From positions 1 through 5,027 of the forward strand of contig MKRS01000734.1 in the NCBI GenBank assembly GCA_001897035.1: a stretch of DNA of 5,027 nt, given 5' to 3'. A program made the translations under genes and the position numbers. The notes under the pieces were generated by a model that saw nothing but the letters and a program-made list of their open reading frames with translations, was not told the origin of the DNA and ran no database searches. Of this stretch, positions 1-5,027 are shown piece by piece. This DNA is from Bacteroidales bacterium 45-6. Its GTDB lineage: Bacteria > Bacteroidota > Bacteroidia > Bacteroidales > Dysgonomonadaceae. Each line of letters opens with the position of its first letter. Positions within the stretch are counted from its first letter, which is position 1.

Positions 1-776
1 CCGAGACCTTCAACAAATTTGCCCGCAAAAGCAAAGCCATCATGACCGACTTCGCTTTCCTGAACCGTTTTGGGATTGAAGGGGAATTGATGGCGATGGA
101 GCTGAAGCTGATCTTGCGGCACAAGCGGACGAAGTCCATCCTCTACATGACCGGCCTCTTCTTGCTCTACGGACTCATTTTCTATCCCCAAAAGATGTAC
201 CAGGAGCAAAACGGAATGCTATTTTTTGTTGCCATTTTTATCACCGGATTGGCTATGCTGATGTTTGGACAATGGGTGGTGAGCTGGGATAGTTCCCATT
301 TTGACGGACTGATGACCAAAAATGTGACCGCAAAATCCTACGTTCAGGCCAACTACAAGTTGCTGGCGGCTTTTGCCATAGCCAGCTTTGTGCTGACCAC
401 GCCTTATTTTTTCTTTGGATGGAAGATCATGTTCATGCACATTGCGGCATTCCTGTTCAATATCGGGGTGAACATCTTTGTGCTGCTGTTTTTCTCCACC
501 TACAACACCAAGCGGATCGACCTCAGCAAAAGTTCGGCCATGAATTACCAGGGAGTCACCCTCAAAAATTTCTTGGTGCAGATCCCGATGCTCCTCCTCC
601 CCATTCTCTTGATGTGGCTGCTGTCCGCCTTTTTCGGATACAAGGTGGCGCTTTCGGTGTTATCCGCTTTGGGCATTGCGGGACTTATCTTCAGCCGCCC
701 GCTCATCAGCGTGTGCGTGAAACAGTTCCAAAACCGGAAATACATCTTGGCCGACGGCTTCCGGCAAAGCGAGTAA
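1..776 (+). CDS. DUF5687-like ABC exporter membrane subunit, 3' part (5' end outside window)
   Basis: This is the C-terminal part of a polytopic inner-membrane protein, probably the permease half of an ABC exporter whose ATPase is the next gene. The frame is open to the left edge (first full codon at base 3), so the ATG at 42 is probably internal. The family as I recall it is about 490 residues, and 257 are visible here. Counting from the Met at base 42, hydrophobic segments lie near residues 33-49, 59-79, 107-126, 130-151, 178-199 and 202-217, giving about six membrane spans. A basic stretch (ELKLILRHKRTKS) precedes the first. A WDSSHFDGLM motif at about 82-91 resembles what I remember of DUF5687 proteins. 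The C-terminus is a short basic tail. The transported substrate cannot be inferred. The family call comes from recall and from the adjacent ATPase; being a membrane permease is much safer than the exact family. Confidence 0.8.
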   Translation, partial: ETFNKFARKSKAIMTDFAFLNRFGIEGELMAMELKLILRHKRTKSILYMTGLFLLYGLIFYPQKMYQEQNGMLFFVAIFITGLAMLMFGQWVVSWDSSHFDGLMTKNVTAKSYVQANYKLLAAFAIASFVLTTPYFFFGWKIMFMHIAAFLFNIGVNIFVLLFFSTYNTKRIDLSKSSAMNYQGVTLKNFLVQIPMLLLPILLMWLLSAFFGYKVALSVLSALGIAGLIFSRPLISVCVKQFQNRKYILADGFRQSE

Positions 777-823
777 GGCAATGTGATAATTAACAGATTT
801 AAGAATCAACGAATATACACCCC

Positions 824-1519
824 ATGATACAAGTTTCAAATTTACAGAAGATTTACGGCGGCGCAGCAGTCGTGAACATCCCCAAACTCACCATCGCTTC
901 CGGCGAGAGTTTCGGACTGGTGGGAAACAACGGCGCAGGAAAGACCACTTTTTTCCGCCTGATACTCGATCTGATCGAGGCAAACAGCGGGGAGATCCTT
1001 TCCGATGGCCAGCCGGTTAAGCGGCGCGACGAGTGGAAGCAATACACAGCCTCTTTCCTCGACGAAAGCTTCCTGATCGACTTCTTCACTCCCGAGGAAT
1101 ATTTCTCGTTTGTTGCCAAACTCTACAACAAGAGCCAAGGTGACATCGACGCCTTCCTGGAAACCATGAAAGATATTTTCAACGACGAAATTTTGGGAAA
1201 GAAAAAACTCATCCGGGAATATTCGAAAGGAAATCAAAAGAAGATCGGCATTGCAGCGGCATTACTCTGCGAACCACGGATTTTGATCCTCGACGAACCG
1301 TTCACAGCCCTTGACCCCAGTTCCCAAATCCGGCTGAAACGATTCTTGTCGGACATACAGGAAAAAACTGGCATGACCATGCTCATTTCGAGCCACGACC
1401 TCAACCACATCATCGAGGTGTGCCAGCGGATCGTTATTCTCGAAAAGGGAAACGTGGTGAAAGACCTGACAACGGATGAAGATACATTGAAAGAGTTGGA
1501 GGCTTACTTCGCGGTGTGA
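824..1519 (+). CDS. ABC transporter ATP-binding protein
   Basis: This 231-residue protein is a single nucleotide-binding domain that would power the membrane protein encoded just upstream (47 nt gap, same strand, no visible terminator between them). Walker A is GNNGAGKT at residues 34-41. The signature loop is the variant YSKGN at 133-137, as in many BcrA/CcmA-like export ATPases. Walker B is ILILDE at 153-158 with catalytic Glu158. The D-loop ALD is at 162-164 and the switch His is H191 in SSHD. The usual Q-loop glutamine is not obvious: where a LPQE-like string is expected the protein reads FLDES (78-82). All other ATPase motifs are intact, so it is probably active. The start at 824 leaves only a short lead (MIQVSNLQKIYGG) before the first strand, as expected. 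Substrate and direction are not shown by the sequence, but single-domain ATPases of this type paired with polytopic permeases are mostly exporters. Confidence 0.93.
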   Translation: MIQVSNLQKIYGGAAVVNIPKLTIASGESFGLVGNNGAGKTTFFRLILDLIEANSGEILSDGQPVKRRDEWKQYTASFLDESFLIDFFTPEEYFSFVAKLYNKSQGDIDAFLETMKDIFNDEILGKKKLIREYSKGNQKKIGIAAALLCEPRILILDEPFTALDPSSQIRLKRFLSDIQEKTGMTMLISSHDLNHIIEVCQRIVILEKGNVVKDLTTDEDTLKELEAYFAV

Positions 1520-1534
1520 AAATTAGCTTCTTAT

Positions 1535-1556
1535 AGCTATTAGCCAATAGCTTTTA
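1535..1556 (+). terminator. Possible weak intrinsic terminator after the ABC ATPase gene
   Basis: A perfect 7-bp inverted repeat, AGCTATT (1535-1541) and AATAGCT (1546-1552), closes a 4-nt loop and runs into four T's (1552-1555). It starts 15 nt after the ATPase stop codon, where an intrinsic terminator would be expected. The stem is AT-rich and the T-run short, so termination may be partial. The right arm also contains TAGCTTTT, one mismatch from the Bacteroidota -7 element TAnnTTTG, so a promoter role for the short ORF at 1572 cannot be excluded. Confidence 0.45.
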
Positions 1557-1571
1557 TACATAATACATCAA

Positions 1572-1649
1572 ATGAAAAAAATAGCGAACATCGTTCTAAT
1601 CGCACTTGTCGTGTTTTCACTTATTTGCGTAGCCTGCATCAGTTGGTAG
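1572..1649 (+). CDS. Possible 25-residue hydrophobic peptide
   Basis: A short frame begins MKKIANIVLIALVV and ends at TAG 1647-1649. It has a basic N-terminus (two Lys), then an almost unbroken hydrophobic run to about residue 23, with Cys at 19 and 22 and the C-terminal end CISW. That is the shape of a one-span small membrane protein, or of a lipoprotein signal peptide with almost nothing after the Cys. VAC before Ile23 is lipobox-like, but position -3 is Cys instead of Leu. The A-rich sequence upstream of the ATG (ACATCAA) suits Bacteroidota initiation. It lies alone between the ABC operon and dapB. At this length a chance ORF is quite possible, although the Lys-Lys plus hydrophobic pattern is non-random. 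No function can be assigned. Confidence 0.35.
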   Translation: MKKIANIVLIALVVFSLICVACISW

Positions 1650-1690
1650 CTTATCCACTGATTAATGCTTATTTAACAAACACGATAAGC
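1649..1690. repeat. 7-bp inverted repeat in the dapB upstream region
   Basis: GCTTATC (1649-1655) and GATAAGC (1684-1690) are perfect inverted copies separated by 28 nt. They flank an AT-rich stretch immediately after the short ORF and upstream of the -7-like element at 1711. The pair could be a protein-binding palindrome or the arms of a loose hairpin. With no T-run after it, it does not look like a terminator. A 7-bp match at this distance can arise by chance. Confidence 0.25.
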
Positions 1691-1710
1691 CAGAATTGCG
1701 GACAAAGCGT

Positions 1711-1718
1711 TAATTTTG
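1711..1718 (+). promoter_or_regulatory. Candidate -7 promoter element for dapB-lepB
   Basis: TAATTTTG exactly matches the Bacteroidota -7 consensus TAnnTTTG and lies 67 nt before the dapB ATG. It would start transcription at roughly 1723-1727 and give a leader of about 60 nt. The matching -33 element is poor: the nearest TTG (1696-1698) is only 12 nt upstream, closer than the usual spacing. A tiny inverted repeat, TTGCC-GCT-GGCAA (1716-1728), overlaps the 3' end of the element. This is a sequence match only. Confidence 0.4.
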
Positions 1719-1784
1719 CCGCTGGCAACTTGATGTGACAGGTTGTTCGGCATGTTTTTAATCAAAGAAGAATACAAAAACAAG

Positions 1785-2501
1785 ATGAAAATAGCTCTCG
1801 TAGGTTATGGAAAGATGGGACGCGAAATTGAGAAGATAGCTCTTTCGCGTGGTCACGAAATTGTATCAATTATCGATGTGGACAACGAAGCCGACTTCGA
1901 CTCGGAAGCTTTCAAAAGCGCGGCCGTGGCCATCGAATTCACTTCGCCGCACAGCGCATTGAACAACTTCCGCCGGTGTTTTGCTGCCGGTGTGCCAGTT
2001 GTGGCAGGCACCACAGGCTGGCTCGAACACTTGGACGAGGTGAAGCAAGCCTGCGAAAAGGACGGCAAAACATTCTTCTATGCCTCCAATTTCAGCTTGG
2101 GTGTTAACATCTTCTTTGCCCTCAACAAATATCTGGCAAAAATTATGAACCAATACCCTGACTACGAAGTGAAGATGGAAGAAGTGCACCATATCCATAA
2201 ATTGGATGCCCCAAGCGGGACAGCCATCACTTTGGCGGAAGGAGTTTTGGAAAACATCGCCCGCAAGAACTCGTGGAAACTTGAAACTGCCGAGTCGGAT
2301 TCCGATTTGCCGATCCACTGCATCCGCCGGGGAGAGGTGCCGGGAATCCACGAAATCATCTACGAATCGGAAGTGGATACCATCAGCATCAAACACGATG
2401 CCAAGAGTCGCAAAGGCTTTGCCCTCGGGGCTGTAGTTGCAGCCGAATTCACCGCAGGAAAAAAAGGCCTTTTAGGAATGGACGACATGCTCAAATTTTA
2501 A
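1785..2501 (+). CDS. dapB: 4-hydroxy-tetrahydrodipicolinate reductase
   Basis: This cytoplasmic enzyme reduces 4-hydroxy-tetrahydrodipicolinate to tetrahydrodipicolinate with NAD(P)H, supplying meso-diaminopimelate for peptidoglycan and lysine. The protein of 238 residues opens with a Rossmann nucleotide-binding motif, GYGKMG at 7-12. AGTTGW follows at 74-79. The DapB signature runs from E133 to A147 (EVHHIHKLDAPSGTA), in which H135 and K139 correspond to the catalytic His159 and Lys163 of E. coli. The C-terminal half carries the tetramerisation/substrate domain (RRGEVPGIHE, 181-190). It is somewhat shorter than the 273-residue E. coli enzyme but appears complete. The frame stays open to a TTG at 1743 and an ATG at 1752, but those starts would add 14 or 11 residues before the canonical MKIALVGYGKMG, so the ATG at 1785 is preferred. 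It is probably the first gene of a dapB-lepB unit, with lepB starting 11 nt after the stop. Confidence 0.97.
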   Translation: MKIALVGYGKMGREIEKIALSRGHEIVSIIDVDNEADFDSEAFKSAAVAIEFTSPHSALNNFRRCFAAGVPVVAGTTGWLEHLDEVKQACEKDGKTFFYASNFSLGVNIFFALNKYLAKIMNQYPDYEVKMEEVHHIHKLDAPSGTAITLAEGVLENIARKNSWKLETAESDSDLPIHCIRRGEVPGIHEIIYESEVDTISIKHDAKSRKGFALGAVVAAEFTAGKKGLLGMDDMLKF

Positions 2502-2512
2502 CAATACCAAAA

Positions 2513-3967
2513 ATGACTTTTAAAGAACGAATTTCGGAGGCGAGCAAACGCCAATGGTTGAGAATGTTGATCGCCAACGTCTCTTGTGTGTTGTTCACGT
2601 TGTGGTCTGGCTATTACGCCCTGTTCCTCTTCCTGTTCGTATTTTTTGATATTTATATCACTCGGTACGTCAACTGGGGAGGATGGAAAAAGTCAAAAAA
2701 TCCGGCTACACGCAAGTTCTTGGAGTGGGTGGACGCCATTGGTTTTGCCTTGGTGGCGGTCTATTTCATCAACACGTTCTTCTTCCAGAATTACCAGATA
2801 CCTTCGTCTTCGTTGGAAAAGTCGCTTCTCGTGGGTGACTTCCTCTGTGTGAGCAAGGTCAGCTACGGGGCACGTTCGCCGATGACACCTTTCTCCTTTC
2901 CGTTGGTACAGCATACATTCCCGGTGCTCAACGTCAAGTCGTATCTCGAAAAGCCACAGCTCGAATACAAGCGGCTGACGGGTTTCGGGCAAGTGAAGCA
3001 TGGCGACATCGTAGTGTTCAACTACCCCTCGGGTGACACCGTGGCCTTGAACCGTCAAAATGAGGACTATTACGTGCTGTGCATGCAAAACGGGCACGAC
3101 AATGTCAGCAACCACCCAGAGGAATTTGGGAAGGTCGTTTATCGCCCGGTTGACCGGCGCGAGAATTACGTGAAACGATGTGTGGGACTTCCCGGAGACG
3201 TGCTTCAATTGAAGCACGACAAGCTGTTTATCAACAACAAACAGGTGGCCGACCCAGAAAACATGCAGTTGTCGTATTTCGTCCAAACAGATGGAACTCC
3301 CATCCCTGGAAAAGTGTTTGATGAACTGGGAATCAGCAAGGAGGACTATATGGCACCAACCGAGACTGGCGAGCTGGTGCTGAAAAGCTGGAATCTTGAC
3401 ACCAACGACAGCACTCAATTCGAGGCCATGGGCTTTGTCCGTAAAAATGGCAAATTGGGGCTGGCATATCAACTACCATTGACCAAAGCGATGATTGCGG
3501 CATTCAAAGCCAAACCTTACGTGGTGTCGGTCATCAAAGACAAGGTCGATTACGGAATGTATTATCCCATCACCATCAAGAATAAGAGCTGGGGACGCAG
3601 CAACTATGGTCCCATTTGGATCCCAAGAAAGGGAGCGACCTTGCGTTTCGACAAGGATACCGAATTGGCCGTAGCCACCTACAGGCGTTGTATAGAAAAT
3701 TACGAAGGAAACAAGTTTGAATACCACGGCGGAAAGGTTTACATCAACGGCGTGGAGACAAATTACTATACCTTCAAAATGGACTATTACTTCATGATGG
3801 GCGACAACCGCGACAACTCGGCCGATTCACGCGTGTGGGGATTTGTTCCCGAAGACCACATTGTGGGGCAACCGATGTTTATCTGGATGTCCTTGGACAA
3901 AGACAAGACATGGCTGGGAGGCAAGATCCGCTGGAATCGTCTGTTCACAAGTGCCCATAAGCAATAG
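2513..3967 (+). CDS. lepB: Signal peptidase I (S26 family), catalytically complete
   Basis: This inner-membrane peptidase removes signal peptides from proteins leaving the Sec (and Tat) translocon, with its catalytic domain in the periplasm. The 484-residue protein has a basic N-terminus, a long hydrophobic region at about 18-49 (probably two spans with a WSGYY turn), a basic cytoplasmic loop (51-72), and a final span at about 73-91 leading to the active site. Box B is IPSSSLEKSL (96-105), with nucleophile Ser100 (codon 2810-2812). Box C is GDIVVFNYP (164-172). Box D is VKRCVGLPGD (220-229), with general base Lys221 (codon 3173-3175). Box E is GDNRDNSADSR (430-440). It is much longer than E. 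coli LepB (324 aa) because about 120 residues separate Ser from Lys and about 200 separate box D from box E. The latter segment includes an IPRKG motif (370-374) shared with the next gene. It follows dapB by 11 nt and is likely co-transcribed with it. Confidence 0.97.
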   Translation: MTFKERISEASKRQWLRMLIANVSCVLFTLWSGYYALFLFLFVFFDIYITRYVNWGGWKKSKNPATRKFLEWVDAIGFALVAVYFINTFFFQNYQIPSSSLEKSLLVGDFLCVSKVSYGARSPMTPFSFPLVQHTFPVLNVKSYLEKPQLEYKRLTGFGQVKHGDIVVFNYPSGDTVALNRQNEDYYVLCMQNGHDNVSNHPEEFGKVVYRPVDRRENYVKRCVGLPGDVLQLKHDKLFINNKQVADPENMQLSYFVQTDGTPIPGKVFDELGISKEDYMAPTETGELVLKSWNLDTNDSTQFEAMGFVRKNGKLGLAYQLPLTKAMIAAFKAKPYVVSVIKDKVDYGMYYPITIKNKSWGRSNYGPIWIPRKGATLRFDKDTELAVATYRRCIENYEGNKFEYHGGKVYINGVETNYYTFKMDYYFMMGDNRDNSADSRVWGFVPEDHIVGQPMFIWMSLDKDKTWLGGKIRWNRLFTSAHKQ

Positions 3968-3972
3968 TTGCC

Positions 3973-3993
3973 GGCAGCTTTGCTGCCCCTTTT
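3973..3993 (+). terminator. Hairpin with short T-run between the two S26 genes
   Basis: A GC-rich perfect stem, GGCAGC (3973-3978) and GCTGCC (3982-3987), with a TTT loop is followed by CC and TTTT (3990-3993). It starts 5 nt after the lepB stop, within the 58-nt gap before the next gene. It resembles an intrinsic terminator, but the T-run is short and offset, so a partial terminator or a 3'-end stabilising hairpin is equally plausible. No TAnnTTTG element follows it before 4026, so the downstream gene probably depends on read-through. Confidence 0.45.
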
Positions 3994-4025
3994 GCTGCGT
4001 GGAGTCCTGAAATCAATACTTGGAA

Positions 4026-5009
4026 ATGATGCAGAACAAAGCAAAATATACCTTTTGGGGCAAGGCAATACTGTTTGCCTTGCTTCTTGTTTTTGTTGTG
4101 CGCACATTCTGGGTCGAATCATTCGTCATTTCTTCCCCACAAATGGAAGACGCGCTCAAGGAAGGCGACCACGTGATCGTGAACAAGACAGCCTACGGCC
4201 TTCGGCTTCCCATCACGCCGCTTTCAGTTCCTTTTACTTTCGACAACTTCTTCGGCTGGCAATCCTACTCCACTTCCCTGCAATGGCCTTACCGTAGGCT
4301 CGGAGGCTGCAAGATCCCGGTAAACGACGTGGTGGTGTTCAACCACCCGCTCCAGACCGACCGACCTCTCGACAAGCGGACGCTGTGCCTGGGGCGTTGT
4401 GCAGCTCAACCGGGCGACGTGATCGAGGTGGATGGCTTCGAGTTGTACGTCAACGGACGGCACTACCAAGTATCCCCCGATTTCCGGCTCGAATATTCCC
4501 TACCGATGCAATGGAAGGATTCGGCACTGCACGTTTTGCATCAGCTGAAACTGCCTGAAAAGAACCTCATGGCCAAGAACAACCGGCTTTCTATCTCCAT
4601 GAACCGGCTGGAGGCCTATTTGCTTCAGGAATACTTGCCCGACAGCTTGCTGAAGATGGGTTCAAACACGGCAAACGCAAAATACAAAATAACCATTCCC
4701 CGAAAAGGATTGAAGATCAAATTAGATATGCAAAACCGGAACGTGTATGCTTACCTGATCCAGCAGGAACAGCGCAAAAGCGCAACCCCCCGTGGTGAAA
4801 AACTCTTCCTGAACGGAAAAATTCTGGAGGAATATACTTTCCAGGACAACTACTATTGGTTGCTTTCCGACAACCAGGTGAAAGGAATCGATTCGAACCA
4901 TCTGGGATTTATCCCGGAGAGAAACATAGTGGGGAAAGCTTCCTTCATTTGGTGGAACTATTCCCGCGAAGGAATTGCCTGGAAGCGGATCTTTTCGTCC
5001 GTAAAATAG
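4026..5009 (+). CDS. S26 signal peptidase-like protein lacking the Ser-Lys dyad (probable pseudoenzyme)
   Basis: This 327-residue paralogue of the preceding LepB has one N-terminal membrane span (about residues 12-28, basic residues before it) and a predicted periplasmic domain. Landmarks align: FVISSPQMEDAL (33-44) with box B, NDVVVFNHP (100-108) with box C, LGRCAAQPGD (122-131) with box D, SDNQVKGIDSN (281-291) with box E, and GFIPERNIVG after it. IPRKG (224-228) is shared with LepB. Catalytic positions are lost: the nucleophile is Gln39 (CAA, 4140-4142), the lysine is Gly123 (GGG, 4392-4394), and box E loses most signature residues. There is no stop or frameshift, so this is not simple decay. 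Databases would probably call it signal peptidase I, but cleavage by the usual mechanism is unlikely. It may support or regulate LepB, or bind secreted substrates. Starts at TTG 4020, ATG 4026 and ATG 4029 are all in frame; 4026 is chosen as the first ATG. Confidence 0.92.
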   Translation: MMQNKAKYTFWGKAILFALLLVFVVRTFWVESFVISSPQMEDALKEGDHVIVNKTAYGLRLPITPLSVPFTFDNFFGWQSYSTSLQWPYRRLGGCKIPVNDVVVFNHPLQTDRPLDKRTLCLGRCAAQPGDVIEVDGFELYVNGRHYQVSPDFRLEYSLPMQWKDSALHVLHQLKLPEKNLMAKNNRLSISMNRLEAYLLQEYLPDSLLKMGSNTANAKYKITIPRKGLKIKLDMQNRNVYAYLIQQEQRKSATPRGEKLFLNGKILEEYTFQDNYYWLLSDNQVKGIDSNHLGFIPERNIVGKASFIWWNYSREGIAWKRIFSSVK

Positions 5010-5027
5010 ATTCTCAATCATTAAACA

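Noticed and set aside
1743..1784. N-terminal extension of dapB from TTG 1743 or ATG 1752
   Set aside because: It would add 14 or 11 residues before the canonical MKIALVGYGKMG start and push the start close to the -7-like element. The ATG at 1785 fits the family better.
1866..2396. Minus-strand open frame of 176 codons opposite dapB
   Set aside because: It is entirely antisense to a clear dapB, and the peptide shows no membrane or domain pattern.
2693..3472. Minus-strand open frame of 259 codons opposite lepB
   Set aside because: It lies wholly antisense to a signal peptidase with all catalytic boxes, and its translation shows no recognisable domain. It is a shadow of codon bias.
4131..4139. 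Ser36/Ser37 of the second S26 protein as a shifted nucleophile
   Set aside because: They sit two to three residues before the aligned catalytic position, Ser37 simply matches the non-catalytic Ser98 of LepB, and the partner lysine is also missing.
3968..4297. Plus-strand frame starting directly after the lepB stop and overlapping the second S26 gene
   Set aside because: It starts at a TTG inside the hairpin and overlaps the S26-like gene in another frame. Its translation is rich in Arg, His and Pro with no recognisable motif.
4026..5009. Second S26 gene as a decaying pseudogene
   Set aside because: The frame is uninterrupted over about 327 codons, and the membrane anchor, box C, IPRKG and C-terminal motifs are kept. 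That fits a maintained protein better than decay.
1..5027. CRISPR array, tRNA/rRNA, insertion sequence or prophage signs
   Set aside because: No repeated spacer-like units, no tRNA cloverleaf or rRNA signature, no transposase and no terminal inverted repeats with target duplication were seen.

Overview
The window looks like a piece of a Bacteroidales (phylum Bacteroidota) chromosome. The evidence is a two-part exporter of the kind Bacteroidota carry (a DUF5687-like membrane protein followed by its ATPase), long Bacteroidota-style type I signal peptidases with extra sequence between the catalytic boxes, starts preceded by A/T-rich stretches rather than Shine-Dalgarno sequences, and a TAnnTTTG-type -7 element before dapB. 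The genus cannot be fixed from the sequence. All convincing genes are on the + strand; the minus strand shows only shadow ORFs.

Bases 1-1519 hold the 3' part of a multi-spanning membrane protein that enters from the left, then its partner ABC ATPase (824-1519), 47 nt downstream. A small AT-rich hairpin with a short T-run follows. Bases 1520-1784 are mostly non-coding. They contain a possible 25-residue hydrophobic peptide (1572-1649), an inverted repeat, and a -7-like element in front of the next unit.

Bases 1785-5009 form a second unit: dapB (lysine/diaminopimelate synthesis), then 11 nt later lepB, a complete signal peptidase I with its Ser-Lys dyad (S100/K221), then a second S26-family gene (4026-5009). 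A terminator-like hairpin separates the two S26 genes. From memory, dapB followed by two S26 genes is a recurring order in Bacteroidales.

The most interesting observation is that the second S26 protein keeps the fold landmarks of its neighbour but has lost the catalytic apparatus. The nucleophile position is Gln, the general-base Lys position is Gly, and the GDNRDNSxDSR box is heavily altered. The frame is intact over about 327 codons, so it looks like a maintained pseudoenzyme next to an active peptidase, possibly a partner or regulator. This is a strong candidate for follow-up, but I see no evidence of a wholly new multi-gene system in this window.
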